Part shown: positions 1 through 9,157 of the stretch, piece by piece
Layout of the letters: every line of letters begins with the position of its first letter
Position numbering within the stretch: position 1 is the first letter of the stretch
NCBI RefSeq assembly: GCF_001902635.1
Contig: NZ_MJAO01000008.1
Coordinates: forward strand, 62,001-126,000
Source: Serratia marcescens
GTDB taxonomy: Bacteria; Pseudomonadota; Gammaproteobacteria; Enterobacterales; Enterobacteriaceae
Reading direction: 5' to 3'
DNA length: 64,000 nucleotides
Program-made: the position numbers and the translations under genes
The notes under the pieces: model-generated
What the model was told of the DNA's origin: nothing
The model's database searches: none
What the model saw: only the letters and a program-made list of their open reading frames with translations

Positions 1-570
1 CAGGCGTTGGAGCAGATGGTGCGCCGGGCGATGCCGAAGGCGCCGCCGGCCGCCGCGCCGATGTCGCTCAACAATGGCAATTTCGTCGCCCGCTTGTCGA
101 TTCCGGCGAAGGTTGCCAGCCAGCAGAGCGGCATTCCGCATCAGCTGATCGTCGCGCAGGCGGCGTTGGAGTCCGGCTGGGGCCAGCGCGAGATCCCGAC
201 CTCAGACGGTACGCCGAGCTACAACCTGTTCGGCATCAAGGCCGGCGGCAGCTGGAACGGACCGGTGACGGAGATCACCACCACCGAGTTCGAACAGGGC
301 GCGGCGAAGAAGGTGAAGGCGAAGTTCCGCGTTTACGGTTCTTACGTCGAGGCGATCGCCGATTACGTCAAGCTGTTGACCAACAACCCGCGCTACGCCG
401 ATGTGGCCGCCGCGCGCAGCCCGGAACAGGCGGCGCATGCGCTGCAACGCGCCGGGTACGCCACCGACCCGCAGTACGCCAGCAAACTGGTCAGCGTGAT
501 TCAGCAGATGAAGAACGCGGGGGAGCAGGCGGTCAAGGCGTATACCCACGATCTGAAAGACTTGTTCTAA
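1..570 (+). CDS. flgJ: Flagellar rod assembly protein / peptidoglycan hydrolase FlgJ, C-terminal part
   Basis: The 5' end lies outside the window; 189 C-terminal residues are visible, open from base 1. FlgJ caps the growing flagellar rod in the periplasm and its C-terminal glucosaminidase domain opens the peptidoglycan for rod passage. The visible part is essentially that domain: the AALESGWG segment carries the expected catalytic Glu, followed by the YNLFGIKAG and FRVYGSYVEAIADYVKLL blocks typical of the family. flgK follows in the same direction after 286 nt, so the gene ends the rod/ring operon. Family assignment is certain; nothing can be said of the N-terminal rod-capping domain. Confidence 0.95.
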   Translation, partial: QALEQMVRRAMPKAPPAAAPMSLNNGNFVARLSIPAKVASQQSGIPHQLIVAQAALESGWGQREIPTSDGTPSYNLFGIKAGGSWNGPVTEITTTEFEQGAAKKVKAKFRVYGSYVEAIADYVKLLTNNPRYADVAAARSPEQAAHALQRAGYATDPQYASKLVSVIQQMKNAGEQAVKAYTHDLKDLF

Positions 571-615
571 ATCCCCGTCATTCTTGACGCCGCAGCGGCC
601 TTGACTGCACAAGCT

Positions 616-654
616 CGGCCCCGGTCACTTGGCTTAACCAAGCTCCCGGGGCCG
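616..654 (+). terminator. GC-rich stem-loop between flgJ and flgK
   Basis: Nine-base arms at 616-624 (CGGCCCCGG) and 646-654 (CCGGGGCCG) enclose a second small hairpin (CTTGG/CCAAG). No T-run follows, so it may be a weak or Rho-assisted terminator, or an mRNA 3' stabiliser for the flgJ operon, placed just before the independent flgK promoter. Confidence 0.5.
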
Positions 655-748
655 CCCTTGCTTGCCGCCTTGCTGCGACGCCAATTATTTAGGGGATAGG
701 CGGTAATGGAGGCTAGCTGGATGTTGACTGCATTGCCGCTTTTTTTCC

Positions 749-775
749 TCAAGTTCTTCCCATTTTTGCCGATAA
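749..775 (+). promoter_or_regulatory. Sigma-28 (FliA) class 3 promoter of flgKL
   Basis: TCAAGTTC (749-756), 11 nt, GCCGATAA (768-775). The -10 matches the enterobacterial sigma-28 consensus exactly and the spacing is exact. The -35 differs from TAAAGTTT at two positions. It lies about 80 nt before flgK. Confidence 0.85.
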
Positions 776-856
776 CCGAGACAGGCTGAGCGAACAGGCT
801 CAGCAGCTCAATTAAGAACTCTGTGGGCCACCGGCGCCGCAGCATAAGGAATTCCG

Positions 857-2506
857 ATGTCCAATAGCTTAATCAATACCGCAATGAGCGGGCTGAATGC
901 GGCTCAGGTGGCGCTCAGTACCGTCAGCAACAACATTTCCAACTACAACGTGGCGGGCTACAACCGCCAGACCGCGATCCTGGCGCAGAATGGCGGCATG
1001 GCCACCATGAGCGGCTTCATCGGCAACGGCGTGACCGTGACCAGCGTCAACCGCGAATACAACCAGTTCATCACCAACCAGCTGCGCGGCGCGCAAAGCG
1101 CGTTCGGGGCGCAAAACGCCTATTACGAGAAGATTTCGCAGATCGACAACCTGTTGGCGAGCAAGACCAACCCGCTGTCGACCAACATGCAGGATTTCTT
1201 CACCAACCTGCAGAACCTGGTGAGCAACGCCGGTGACGACGCCGCGCGCCAGACGGTGCTGGGCAAGGCCAACGGTCTGGTGAACCAGTTCAACAACACC
1301 GACAAATTCCTGCGTGACATGGACAACGGCGTCAATCAGCAGATCAGTGATACGGCGCAGCAGATCAACAGTTATAGCCAACAGATCGCCAAGCTGAACG
1401 ACGAGATCACCCGTTTGCGCGGCAGCGCCGGCGGCGAGCCGAATGCGTTGCTGGATCAGCGCGACCAGATGGTCACTGAGCTGAACCAACTGGTGGGCGT
1501 ACAGGTCACGCAACAGGACGGCGACGCTTATACCGTCTCCTTCGCCAACGGTTTGACCCTGGTGCAGGGCAGCAACACCTATCAGGTGGAAGCCGTGCCT
1601 TCCAGCAGCGATCCTTCCCGTTTGACCATCGGTTATAACCGCGGCAATGGCGCCAGCGAAGTGCCGGAAGGCCAGATCACCAGCGGCAGCCTGAGCGGCG
1701 TGCTGAAATTCCGCAGCGAAACGCTGGACGGCGTGCGCAATCAGCTGGGCCAGTTGGCGCTGGCGATGGCGGACAGTTTCAATCAGCAACACCGCGCCGG
1801 TTTCGATCTGCACGGCGATGCAGGCGGCGACTTCTTCAGCTTCAGCGGCGGCCGGGTGGTGGATAACACCCGCAACACCGGCGACGCGTCGCTGTCGGTC
1901 TCTTACACCGACACCGGCAAGGTGAAGGCCAACGATTATCGCGTCGAGTTCGACGGCAGCAACTGGCAGGTCAGCCGCCTGCCGGACAATGTGAAAGTCA
2001 ACGCCACGCCGGGCACCAGCGCCGATGGCAAACCGACGCTGAACTTCGACGGGTTGGAAGTGAGCATCGACGGCAATGCGAAGGCCAAAGACAGCTTTAC
2101 CGTGAAGCCGGTCAGCGACGTGGCGGGCAACCTGAAAGTGGCCATCACCGACTCGTCCAAGATCGCCGCCGCCGGTAAAGACGACAGCGGCCGCGGCGAT
2201 AACGAAAACGCCAAGAAGCTGCTGGATCTGCAGACCAAAAACCTGGTGGACGGCAAGGCGACCCTGAGCGGCGCTTACGCCGGCATCGTCAGCGGCGTCG
2301 GTAACCAAACCGCTGCCGCCAAGGCTGTCGCCACTTCGCAGGCCAAGATCGTGAAGCAGCTGGGTGAGCAACAGCAGTCGATGTCCGGCGTCAACCTTGA
2401 CGAAGAGTACGGTGAGCTGCTGCGTTTCCAACAGTACTACATGGCCAACGCGCAGGTGATTCAGACCGCCAGCTCGCTGTTCGATGCGCTGCTGAACATT
2501 CGTTGA
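857..2506 (+). CDS. flgK: Flagellar hook-associated protein 1 FlgK
   Basis: 549 aa. FlgK is the first hook-filament junction protein, secreted by the flagellar export apparatus and assembled on the hook. The N-terminal helix (TAMSGLNAAQVALSTVSNNI) and C-terminal helix (VNLDEEYGELLRFQQYYMANA) are the two halves of the conserved axial coiled coil; the middle is the variable outer domain. Length matches the family (about 547 aa). Start chosen at ATG 857 after an AAGGA ribosome site. It forms a late operon with flgL and is preceded by a sigma-28 promoter. Confidence 0.97.
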   Translation: MSNSLINTAMSGLNAAQVALSTVSNNISNYNVAGYNRQTAILAQNGGMATMSGFIGNGVTVTSVNREYNQFITNQLRGAQSAFGAQNAYYEKISQIDNLLASKTNPLSTNMQDFFTNLQNLVSNAGDDAARQTVLGKANGLVNQFNNTDKFLRDMDNGVNQQISDTAQQINSYSQQIAKLNDEITRLRGSAGGEPNALLDQRDQMVTELNQLVGVQVTQQDGDAYTVSFANGLTLVQGSNTYQVEAVPSSSDPSRLTIGYNRGNGASEVPEGQITSGSLSGVLKFRSETLDGVRNQLGQLALAMADSFNQQHRAGFDLHGDAGGDFFSFSGGRVVDNTRNTGDASLSVSYTDTGKVKANDYRVEFDGSNWQVSRLPDNVKVNATPGTSADGKPTLNFDGLEVSIDGNAKAKDSFTVKPVSDVAGNLKVAITDSSKIAAAGKDDSGRGDNENAKKLLDLQTKNLVDGKATLSGAYAGIVSGVGNQTAAAKAVATSQAKIVKQLGEQQQSMSGVNLDEEYGELLRFQQYYMANAQVIQTASSLFDALLNIR

Positions 2507-2517
2507 TTTCATTGTTA

Positions 2518-2541
2518 ACCGGCGCCGATAACGGCGCCGGT
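2518..2541 (+). terminator. Perfect 10-bp GC-rich hairpin between flgK and flgL
   Basis: ACCGGCGCCG - ATAA - CGGCGCCGGT directly after the flgK stop and 24 nt before the flgL start. No T-run, so it is more likely an mRNA stability or partial attenuation element than a full terminator. Confidence 0.5.
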
Positions 2542-2565
2542 CGCTCAGAGTAAGGAACCCACAGC

Positions 2566-3525
2566 ATGCGCATGAGCACCAGCATGATGTACCAACAGAA
2601 CATGAACGGCATCACGGGCAACCAGTCGCTGTTCATGAAGGCCGCCGAGCAGCTTGCTACCGGCAAGCGGGTGATCAACCCGTCCGACGATCCGCTGGCG
2701 GCGTCGCGCGCGGTGATGTTGTCGCAGTCGCAGGCGGAAAACAACCAGTACACGCTGGCGCGCACCTTCGCCCGTCAGAGCGTGTCGATGGAAGAGACGG
2801 TATTGTCCGGCGCGACCTCCACCATCGCGGACATGAAGTCGCTAATCGTCAGCGCCGGCGGCACCGAAAGCGATAACGACCGCCAATCGTTGGCCACCCA
2901 GCTGCAGGGGCTGAAAGATCAGCTGCTGAACCAGGCCAACAGCACCGACGGCAACGGCCGCTATATGTTCGGCGGGTATGTGAACGACCAGGCGCCGTTC
3001 GTCGACAACGGCGGTACCGTCAGCTATCAGGGCGGCGACAAGACGGTTCAGCAGAAAGTGGACGCCAACCGCACCATGACCATCGGCCATACCGGCAACG
3101 CGGTGTTCATGTCGTTGACCAGCAATCCTAAGCCCGAGCCGGACGGCAGCGCGCCGGTCAGCAACGTGTTCGAGAGCATCGATATCGCGCTGAACGCGCT
3201 GAAAACGCCGCTGCAGGGCGCCGACGACGCCACCAAGCAGCAGGTGAACGATGCGCTGGCGAAAGCCAACCGCGGCCTGGACAACTCCTACAACAACGTG
3301 CTGAGCGTGCGCGCCGAACTGGGCAGCCAGCTGCAGGAGATGGACCAGCTGGACGGCATCGGTAAAGAGCGCGATATGACCAACCAGGTCCAGATGAGCG
3401 CGTTGACGGACGCCGATCTGGCCGAGTCTATCTCGTCTTACTTTATGCAGCAGGCGGCGCTGCAGGCGTCGTATAAAACCTTCAGCGATATGCAGGGCAT
3501 GTCGTTGTTCCAGATGAATCGTTAA
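2566..3525 (+). CDS. flgL: Flagellar hook-associated protein 3 FlgL
   Basis: 319 aa, the second hook-filament junction protein, placed distal to FlgK and proximal to flagellin. It begins MRMSTSMMYQQNM and has the flagellin-like N-terminal block ATGKRVINPSDDPLAASRAV; the C-terminus (SSYFMQQAALQASYKTFSDM) is the matching axial helix. Start at 2566 follows GTAAGGA. Co-transcribed with flgK, 59 nt apart, and closed by a strong terminator. The family length is about 317 aa. Confidence 0.97.
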   Translation: MRMSTSMMYQQNMNGITGNQSLFMKAAEQLATGKRVINPSDDPLAASRAVMLSQSQAENNQYTLARTFARQSVSMEETVLSGATSTIADMKSLIVSAGGTESDNDRQSLATQLQGLKDQLLNQANSTDGNGRYMFGGYVNDQAPFVDNGGTVSYQGGDKTVQQKVDANRTMTIGHTGNAVFMSLTSNPKPEPDGSAPVSNVFESIDIALNALKTPLQGADDATKQQVNDALAKANRGLDNSYNNVLSVRAELGSQLQEMDQLDGIGKERDMTNQVQMSALTDADLAESISSYFMQQAALQASYKTFSDMQGMSLFQMNR

Positions 3526-3633
3526 GAGCAATACCCCGTTGCCGACCGCGACGGGTTTCCCTTTAGTGCGCTTAGAAAATGCCATCTCCGCTCCGCGGGG
3601 ATGGAGGCTTCTTGAAACCGGGCGCACTCGTTT

Positions 3634-3682
3634 GGCGCGTCACTCGTTCTCCCACTACAGGCTGAGTGACGCGCCTTTTTTT
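3634..3682 (+). terminator. Rho-independent terminator of flgKL
   Basis: Twelve-base perfect arms GGCGCGTCACTC (3634-3645) and GAGTGACGCGCC (3664-3675), followed by seven T (3676-3682). Confidence 0.9.
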
Positions 3683-3743
3683 GTCTGCGTTTTCCGCCAG
3701 TCACCTTATGCGTCAGCGGAAAGGCACGCCGCGGCCCGAATGT

Positions 3744-4094
3744 CTATTGCATTGGCCGCCAGCATTGCCGCCGCCGACCCGTTGCATTTCTTCTCTGGTA
3801 AGTTCTCTCAACATAGGTCGATCTCCTGTTAACGCTATCAAGCGTTATTTTATGGTTGTTATTTTCGATTTGAGAATTGCGGCTTTCATTTAGCAGCCAC
3901 CGTATTGGCTTATAGAGGCACTCGGCCAACTTCAATGAGCCAAATAAAGTAAACGGGATGATGACGAAACTATCGACGTCAGGCGGCAGAACAAATAACC
4001 CCCAGGAGAAACCCAGCGTATTTAAAATAGTGCTCATGATCAAAATGGCGATCCCGCTGATGAATAAATCACTCAGCTGAAATTTTATTTTCAT
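3744..4094 (-). CDS. Small putative inner-membrane protein (hypothetical)
   Basis: 116 aa, function unrecognised. Two hydrophobic segments are visible, about residues 8-31 (SDLFISGIAILIMSTILNTL) and 40-62 (DSFVIIPFTLFGSLKLAECL), then a polar, very basic tail. The reading frame lies in AT-rich DNA unlike the flagellar genes beside it. A weak GGTG precedes the ATG. It converges on flgL. The basic tail (last 40 residues) could be non-native read-through, so the true protein may differ; existence is plausible but not proven. Confidence 0.45.
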   Translation of the reverse strand: MKIKFQLSDLFISGIAILIMSTILNTLGFSWGLFVLPPDVDSFVIIPFTLFGSLKLAECLYKPIRWLLNESRNSQIENNNHKITLDSVNRRSTYVERTYQRRNATGRRRQCWRPMQ

Positions 4095-4431
4095 ATTTAC
4101 ACCGATTATGTTTTAGTGAGGCCTGCAGCATGCTGGCTGCAAGGTTGTTTTCAATGTAACGCTGGGGAGGCAAGGTGGGAAATCGATTTTTCTTGTCAGT
4201 GAATAAATAACTGGTATGAGTAAGTTAAATAATTAATGCACTATTTTTAAATTTGGCGCAGCAGCCAGGGTGATGTGGCGCGTTATTCCATCCCCAAGAA
4301 TAAAATACACAATGATTTGCCGGTGAATGATGAGTGTCGTTACCGGGCTGCCGATCCGGCGCAACGTCGAATGGCGTTGCAGAGACCGGATACGGGCGCA
4401 ACCCGGAGTTTTTGCTGAAATCCGCAAGGGG
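4095..4431. other. Intergenic stretch between two minus-strand small genes
   Basis: AT-rich, no convincing gene. It contains a hairpin with a bulge at 4355-4390 (TCCGG outer arms, GCAACG/CGTTGC inner stem) about 40 nt downstream of the Sra-like gene's stop, which may end that transcript although no T-run follows. Confidence 0.4.
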
Positions 4432-4566
4432 TTATTTCTTTTTCTTCACCACTTTCCATTCGCCGCCGGCGACCGTATCGGAGAAGGACACTTTAAACTT
4501 GTTGCTTTTCCAGTGGGTCAAGCCGAATAACCGGCGTGCCTTGCGGTTGCTTTTCGCTTTAATCAT
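4432..4566 (-). CDS. Sra-like stationary-phase ribosome-associated small protein
   Basis: 44 aa, very basic (predominantly Lys/Arg, ending VVKKKK). The N-terminal half, KSNRKARRLFGLTHWKSN, lines up with E. coli Sra (RpsV, S22), which reads KSNRQARHILGLDHKISN. The ATG is preceded by a strong CAGGAG site with 9-nt spacing. Sra binds the 30S subunit in stationary phase; the same location is inferred here. It lies alone in about 830 nt between flgL and fliR and is transcribed in the fliR direction. The C-terminal half differs from E. coli Sra, so orthology is inferred from the N-terminal motif, length and charge. Confidence 0.75.
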   Translation of the reverse strand: MIKAKSNRKARRLFGLTHWKSNKFKVSFSDTVAGGEWKVVKKKK

Positions 4567-4925
4567 GATGTCGCTCCTGTGGTTAGCAAAGGTCGATGCT
4601 GCGCCCTGCAGCCGGCAGGCGCCGGACGCATTTATTCAAGATGTGAATTATCAGCCGTGCATTAAAATAATGCCTGGTTGAATGTTGTTAATTTTATCGC
4701 TAACGAATAGACGGCTTCTAATGCTGTTTATTCATGAAATAGCGGAGTGCGATATTTCGTTACCGGATCTATTCTAGGTCGGAGTTTTTTTTATTCAAGC
4801 CGTGGGGGATATTTGAACCTTAATCTGGATAAAAGGCATTTCTCAGGCTTTTGTCCCAAGAAAGCGCGTTTATTGCCATTTTGTCTCATACGGAAGAAGG
4901 GAAGGTGGATTGAGGGAGCAGAAGA
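4567..4925. other. Intergenic stretch between fliR and the Sra-like gene
   Basis: 359 nt, AT-rich. It lies downstream of fliR and upstream of the Sra-like gene, both minus strand, so it should hold the fliR terminator and the small gene's promoter. I see no clear intrinsic terminator and no gene. Confidence 0.5.
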
Positions 4926-5708
4926 TCAGAAGGTCATGCCGCCGACAACCGCCGCCAGCCGATCGAAGATTTCACCGAACAGATGCTCGCAGAACGGGGC
5001 CAGCATCGGCATCATCATACCCAGCGTCATGATGCCGAAGGTCATGGTGACCGGGAAACCGATCACGAACACCGACAGCTGCGGCGTCATGCGGTTGAGC
5101 AAGCCGAGCGCCATGTTCAGCGTCAACAGCAGGCAGATCAGCGGCAGCGCCAGCATCATGCCGTTGATGAAGATCAGCGAGCCGACCTGGGTCAGCACCA
5201 GGAAGCCGTTGCCGTTCAGCGGCTGCGTTTGGATAGGCAGGGTGTGGAAACTGTCCGCCAGCAGCGAAATCAGCCACAGATGGCCGTTGAAGCTGAGGAA
5301 CAGCAGCATCGCCAGCAGGTTGAGCAGGCGCGCCAGCACCGGCATGTTCGGGCCGCCGCTGGGATCGAAGAAGGTGGCGAACGACAGGCCCATCTGCATG
5401 CCGATCACTTCGCCCGCCAGGCGCACCGCCGCGAAAGCGAACTGCATGGTTAATCCCAGCGCTGCGCCGATCAGAATCTGTTGAATCGCCAACCACAGGC
5501 CGGCGGCGGAGAAGATCGGGATATTGCTGGCGGGCAGCGTCGGCGCGATCAGGATGACGATCAGCCCGCCAAGGCCGATTTTGACCTTTTTGCTGATCTG
5601 CTTCTCGTTGAATATCGGCGCGGTGCTTATCAGCGCCAGAATGCGCAGCAGCGGCCAGAAATAGTGGCTGAGCCAGACGGTGAGCTGGGCGCTGTCGAAG
5701 GTGAGCAC
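4926..5708 (-). CDS. fliR: Flagellar export gate protein FliR
   Basis: 260 aa, polytopic inner-membrane protein of the flagellar type III export gate (FliPQR core, partner of FlhB/FlhA). Sequence begins [20 protein letters not shown] and contains the family block [20 protein letters not shown] plus several hydrophobic helices. It is the last gene of fliLMNOPQR, 2 nt after fliQ. Length equals that of E. coli FliR (about 261 aa). Confidence 0.97.
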   Translation of the reverse strand: MLTFDSAQLTVWLSHYFWPLLRILALISTAPIFNEKQISKKVKIGLGGLIVILIAPTLPASNIPIFSAAGLWLAIQQILIGAALGLTMQFAFAAVRLAGEVIGMQMGLSFATFFDPSGGPNMPVLARLLNLLAMLLFLSFNGHLWLISLLADSFHTLPIQTQPLNGNGFLVLTQVGSLIFINGMMLALPLICLLLTLNMALGLLNRMTPQLSVFVIGFPVTMTFGIMTLGMMMPMLAPFCEHLFGEIFDRLAAVVGGMTF

Positions 5709-5710
5709 GG

Positions 5711-5980
5711 TCAGCCGATCAGGGTAGGCAGGTTGCTGAACAGGGTGCGCATGTAGTCCAGCAGCAGGTTCAACATCCAGGGGCCGGCGATGATGATGGT
5801 GGCCACCACCGCCAGAATTTTGGGGATGAACGACAGCGTCATTTCGTTGATCTGGGTGGCGGCCTGCAGCAGGCTGACCACCAGGCCGCTGATCAGCGCC
5901 GCCAGCAGCAGCGGGGCGGCCAGCGCCAGCGCCACTTTCATCGCCTCGGTGCCGAGCGCCATAACCGATTCAGGTGTCAT
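5711..5980 (-). CDS. fliQ: Flagellar export gate protein FliQ
   Basis: 89 aa with two membrane helices (about residues 16-38 and 53-75), the usual FliQ size. The conserved [19 protein letters not shown] loop lies between them. FliQ packs around FliP/FliR in the export gate. It lies 21 nt after fliP and 2 nt before fliR in the same operon. Confidence 0.97.
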   Translation of the reverse strand: MTPESVMALGTEAMKVALALAAPLLLAALISGLVVSLLQAATQINEMTLSFIPKILAVVATIIIAGPWMLNLLLDYMRTLFSNLPTLIG

Positions 5981-6001
5981 CTCGTTCTCTCCGGCTGCGG
6001 G

Positions 6002-6763
6002 TTAGGAATAGAAGCTCTGGGCCAGCGAGCCGAGCAGCAGCTGCCAACCATCGACCAGCACGAACAGCATCAGTTTGAACGGCAGCGAGATGGTGGCCGG
6101 CGGTACCATCATCATCCCCAACGCCATCAGCACGCTGGCGACCACCAGGTCGATAATCAGGAACGGAATGAACACCGTGAAGCCGATCTGGAAGGCGGTC
6201 TTCAGTTCGCTGGTGACGTAGGCGGGCAGCAGGATGCGCATCGGCACCGCTTCCGGGCCGGCCAGCGGTGGCTGATTGGCCAGTCTGGCGTACAGCGCCA
6301 GATCGGTTTCGCGCGTTTGCCGCAGCATGAACTCGCGCAGCGGCTGCGCGCCTTTATCCAACGCGACGTCCAGGCTGACCTTGTCTTGACTAAACGGCAG
6401 ATAGGCGTCCTGGTAGACCTTGTCGAACACCGGCGACATGATGAAGAAAGTCAGGAACAGCGCCAACCCCAGCATCACCTGGTTCGGCGGCGCCGACGGC
6501 GTGCCCAGAGCGTTGCGCAGCAGCCCGAGCACGATGATGATGCGGGTGAAGCTGGTCATCATCAACAGCATGGCGGGCAGGAAGGTCAGCGAGGTCAACA
6601 GCACCAGCGTCTGCACCGGCAGCGACCAGCTTTGGCCGCCGTTGGCCAGCGGCTGGCTGATTAGCCCCGGCAGTTGCGCGCCGGCCGCCGGGCTGATCAA
6701 CAGCAGGGCGGCAGGAAGCCAAACCGCCGGACGGCGGATAAGGGAACGAAGAGTCGAGGTCAT
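6002..6763 (-). CDS. fliP: Flagellar export gate protein FliP
   Basis: 253 aa. Start set at ATG 6763, which overlaps the fliO stop (ATGA) and leaves a cleavable signal peptide (about residues 1-27, ending SPAAGAQ), as in E. coli FliP. The family blocks [40 protein letters not shown] and [20 protein letters not shown] are present. The frame stays open upstream, but that is overlap with fliO. FliP forms the core pentamer of the export pore. Confidence 0.97.
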   Translation of the reverse strand: MTSTLRSLIRRPAVWLPAALLLISPAAGAQLPGLISQPLANGGQSWSLPVQTLVLLTSLTFLPAMLLMMTSFTRIIIVLGLLRNALGTPSAPPNQVMLGLALFLTFFIMSPVFDKVYQDAYLPFSQDKVSLDVALDKGAQPLREFMLRQTRETDLALYARLANQPPLAGPEAVPMRILLPAYVTSELKTAFQIGFTVFIPFLIIDLVVASVLMALGMMMVPPATISLPFKLMLFVLVDGWQLLLGSLAQSFYS

Positions 6764-7164
6764 GCCGATTTTTCCGGGCGTTTCAGAACTTTTTGCATCA
6801 GTTGGCGGAAGTCCGCCGGCGTTGCGGTTTCGGCCGCGCCGGTGTCTTGCGGCGGTGCGGGCAGCGTATGCAGCGGCGTGATCTGCTGGGCGGTGACGCC
6901 CAATACCAGCAGGGTATTGTCGACTTCCACCACCACCACGCGCTCGCGCTGCCCGACCTGGCAGCTGGCGCGCAGGTTGAGCAGCTTGTTGTTGCGCGCC
7001 TGCGGGGCGAACCCCAGCCGACGGAACAGCCAACCGGCCAGCAGGATCAGCAGCAGAATGCCGCCGAGCGCACTGCTGACCTGCATCAACACCGAACCGG
7101 CCGGCAAGGCCGGCGCGGCAGGGTGTTGGATGCTTTGGACGGTAACGGGCGCCGCGGCGGTCAT
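6760..7164 (-). CDS. fliO: Flagellar export gate assembly protein FliO
   Basis: 134 aa: short N-terminal region, one membrane helix (about residues 31-48, [17 protein letters not shown]), then a small cytoplasmic domain with the [20 protein letters not shown] block. FliO helps FliP assemble into the gate. Its start shares a base with the fliN stop and its stop overlaps the fliP start, indicating translational coupling. Confidence 0.93.
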   Translation of the reverse strand: MTAAAPVTVQSIQHPAAPALPAGSVLMQVSSALGGILLLILLAGWLFRRLGFAPQARNNKLLNLRASCQVGQRERVVVVEVDNTLLVLGVTAQQITPLHTLPAPPQDTGAAETATPADFRQLMQKVLKRPEKSA

Positions 7165-7580
7165 CAGCGGCTCAGTCGACGCATACGTTCGGACGGGGTG
7201 ATGATGTCGGTGATGCGCACGCCGAACTTGTCGGCCACCACCACCACTTCACCTTGTGCGATCAGGTAACCGTTGATCAGGATATCCAGCGGTTCGCCGG
7301 CCAGGCCGTCCAGTGCCACCACCGAGCCTTGCGACAGGCGCAGCAGCTCTTTGATGGTCATCTTGGTGCGCCCCAGTTCCACGGTCAGTTTGACCGGGAT
7401 GTCCAGGATCAGGTCGATATCCTGCAGGCTGCCGAGCGCATCCTGAGCTTCCAGCGACTTGAACACCCCTTCGGTGCTCGCGCCGGATTTCTCTGTCGAC
7501 TGCTGCTCGTTAAACGCATCAGCCCACAGATCGTCTACGGATTCCTTTCCTTCGCCAGACGGTTGCTTAGGATCACTCAT
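7164..7580 (-). CDS. fliN: Flagellar motor switch protein FliN
   Basis: 138 aa. Start chosen at ATG 7580 (MSDPKQPSG), giving the family length (137 in E. coli); the frame extends five codons further into fliM. The SpoA/C-ring domain is nearly identical to E. coli: [20 protein letters not shown] and [20 protein letters not shown]. FliN forms the lower C-ring with FliM and FliG and receives export complexes via FliH. Overlaps fliM by 8 nt. Confidence 0.97.
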   Translation of the reverse strand: MSDPKQPSGEGKESVDDLWADAFNEQQSTEKSGASTEGVFKSLEAQDALGSLQDIDLILDIPVKLTVELGRTKMTIKELLRLSQGSVVALDGLAGEPLDILINGYLIAQGEVVVVADKFGVRITDIITPSERMRRLSR

Positions 7581-8577
7581 TGGGCTGTTCCTCACTCAGA
7601 GCATTCAAAATAGGGTTAATCAAATGTTCAACACGCAGGGCATATTGCCCGTTCAATGTGCCGTATTGGCTGGTCAGAACCGGTACGCCGTCCACATGGG
7701 CGATCAGGCGTTCCGGCTTGTCTATCGGTAATACATCGCCCGGCTGCAGCTTCAGGACTTTTGACAGCCGCATCGGGATATCGACGAAGTTGGCGATCAG
7801 CTCCAGTTCGGAGTGCTGCACCTGCTTCACCAGCGTTTCACGCCAGTGGCTGTCTTCCTGCCGCGAGTTTTCCAGCGGTGGGTTGGTCAACAGCTCGCGC
7901 AGCGGTTCGATCATCGCGAACGGAATGCAGATGTTGAACTCGCCGGTCAACGCGCCGATCTCCACCTGGAACGGCGTGGTGACCACGATATCGTTCGGCG
8001 AGGTGGTGATGTTGGTAAACTTCACCTGCATCTCGGCGCGCACGTATTCCACGTCGATTTTATAGATGGCGCTCCAGGCGTCGCCGTAGGCGTCCAGCGC
8101 CAGGCGCAGCATGCGTTTGATCACCCGTTGTTCGGTCGGGGTGAACTCGCGGCCTTCGACCTTGGTCGGGAAGCGGCCGTCGCCGCCGAACAGGTTGTCG
8201 ACGGCGATAAACACCAGGCTCGGTGCGAACACGAACAGGGCGGTGCCGCGCAGCGGGTTCAGATGCACCAGGTTCAGGTTGGTCGGCACCGGCAGGTTGC
8301 GGGCGAACTCGTGATACGGCTGGATCTTGATCGGGCCGACGGTAATATCCGGGCTGCGACGCAGCAGGTTGAACAACCCCATGCGGAACTGCCGGGCAAA
8401 ACGTTCGTTGATGATTTCCAGCGCGTGCAGACGCTCGCGCACCACGCGGCGCTGGGTGTTAGGATCGTAAGGCTTGACCTCGCTCTCTTTGCCGACCACC
8501 GCTTCGGGTTCATCACCCGCGCTGTCGCCGTTGAGCAAGGCGTCGATCTCTGCCTGTGAAAGAATGCTGTCGCCCAT
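7573..8577 (-). CDS. fliM: Flagellar motor switch protein FliM
   Basis: 334 aa. The N-terminal peptide SILSQAEIDALLNGD is the CheY-P binding motif; the middle CheC-like domain and the C-terminal SpoA domain (LPIDKPERLIAHVDGVPVL) follow in order. FliM couples chemotaxis signals to motor rotation in the cytoplasmic C-ring. It lies between fliL (5 nt gap) and fliN (8 nt overlap). Confidence 0.98.
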   Translation of the reverse strand: MGDSILSQAEIDALLNGDSAGDEPEAVVGKESEVKPYDPNTQRRVVRERLHALEIINERFARQFRMGLFNLLRRSPDITVGPIKIQPYHEFARNLPVPTNLNLVHLNPLRGTALFVFAPSLVFIAVDNLFGGDGRFPTKVEGREFTPTEQRVIKRMLRLALDAYGDAWSAIYKIDVEYVRAEMQVKFTNITTSPNDIVVTTPFQVEIGALTGEFNICIPFAMIEPLRELLTNPPLENSRQEDSHWRETLVKQVQHSELELIANFVDIPMRLSKVLKLQPGDVLPIDKPERLIAHVDGVPVLTSQYGTLNGQYALRVEHLINPILNALSEEQPNE

Positions 8578-8582
8578 AGTGA

Positions 8583-9068
8583 TTACCGCAGTATGAAGGC
8601 GGTGAACAGCACATCGCTGACCACCTGCTTCGGTTGTCCCTTAACCAGCGGCGGGCTGAGCACGTCCTTAATCTGCGCCACCAACTGTTGCTTCCCTTGT
8701 TCATTGGCCAGCTGACCCGCTTCCTGACGGGAAAGCAGCATCAGCAGACGGCTGCGTACCTCCGGCAGAAAATCGTTCAGCTGACGGCGGGTACTTTCGT
8801 CCGGCAGACGCAGCGTGAGGCCGACGTACAGCACGCGATCCGGGTTGTTGTCCGGCGTCACCAGGTTGACGGTAAAGGTGTCGAGCGGCATGAACACCGG
8901 TGCGGCCGGCGGTTGCGCCTTGGCGGCGGCCGGTTCGGCGCCGTTTTTATGCTGTTGCAGCAGCCACCAGCTGTAGCCCGCGGCGCCACAGGCGACGACG
9001 CTGATCAACACCAGCAGGATGACCAGAAGGGGGCGTTTCGGTGCTGCCGGAAGGGTGTTCTGAGACAT
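8583..9068 (-). CDS. fliL: Flagellar basal body-associated protein FliL
   Basis: 161 aa, starting at ATG 9068 (MSQNTLPAAPKRP), which gives the usual length and an N-terminal membrane anchor (about residues 14-37). The periplasmic domain (LYVGLTLRLPDE, LNDFLPEVRSRLLMLLSRQE) surrounds stators and supports torque under load. First gene of fliLMNOPQR. The frame runs further upstream, but into the repeat-rich promoter region. Confidence 0.95.
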   Translation of the reverse strand: MSQNTLPAAPKRPLLVILLVLISVVACGAAGYSWWLLQQHKNGAEPAAAKAQPPAAPVFMPLDTFTVNLVTPDNNPDRVLYVGLTLRLPDESTRRQLNDFLPEVRSRLLMLLSRQEAGQLANEQGKQQLVAQIKDVLSPPLVKGQPKQVVSDVLFTAFILR

Positions 9069-9157
9069 AGCCAAATCTAATTCCTGTTGTTCCACCCGCC
9101 GCTTGCGAGGCGGCGAGCATGGCGCGCGGCGAAGCCGCACGCATGACATGTAAAGGT

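Noticed and set aside
2524-2531. GCCGATAA resembling a sigma-28 -10 before flgL
   Set aside because: It falls inside the 2518-2541 hairpin and no TAAAGTTT-like -35 lies 11 nt upstream.
4747-5484. Long plus-strand open frame opposite fliR
   Set aside because: Antisense shadow of fliR, caused by GC-biased third positions.
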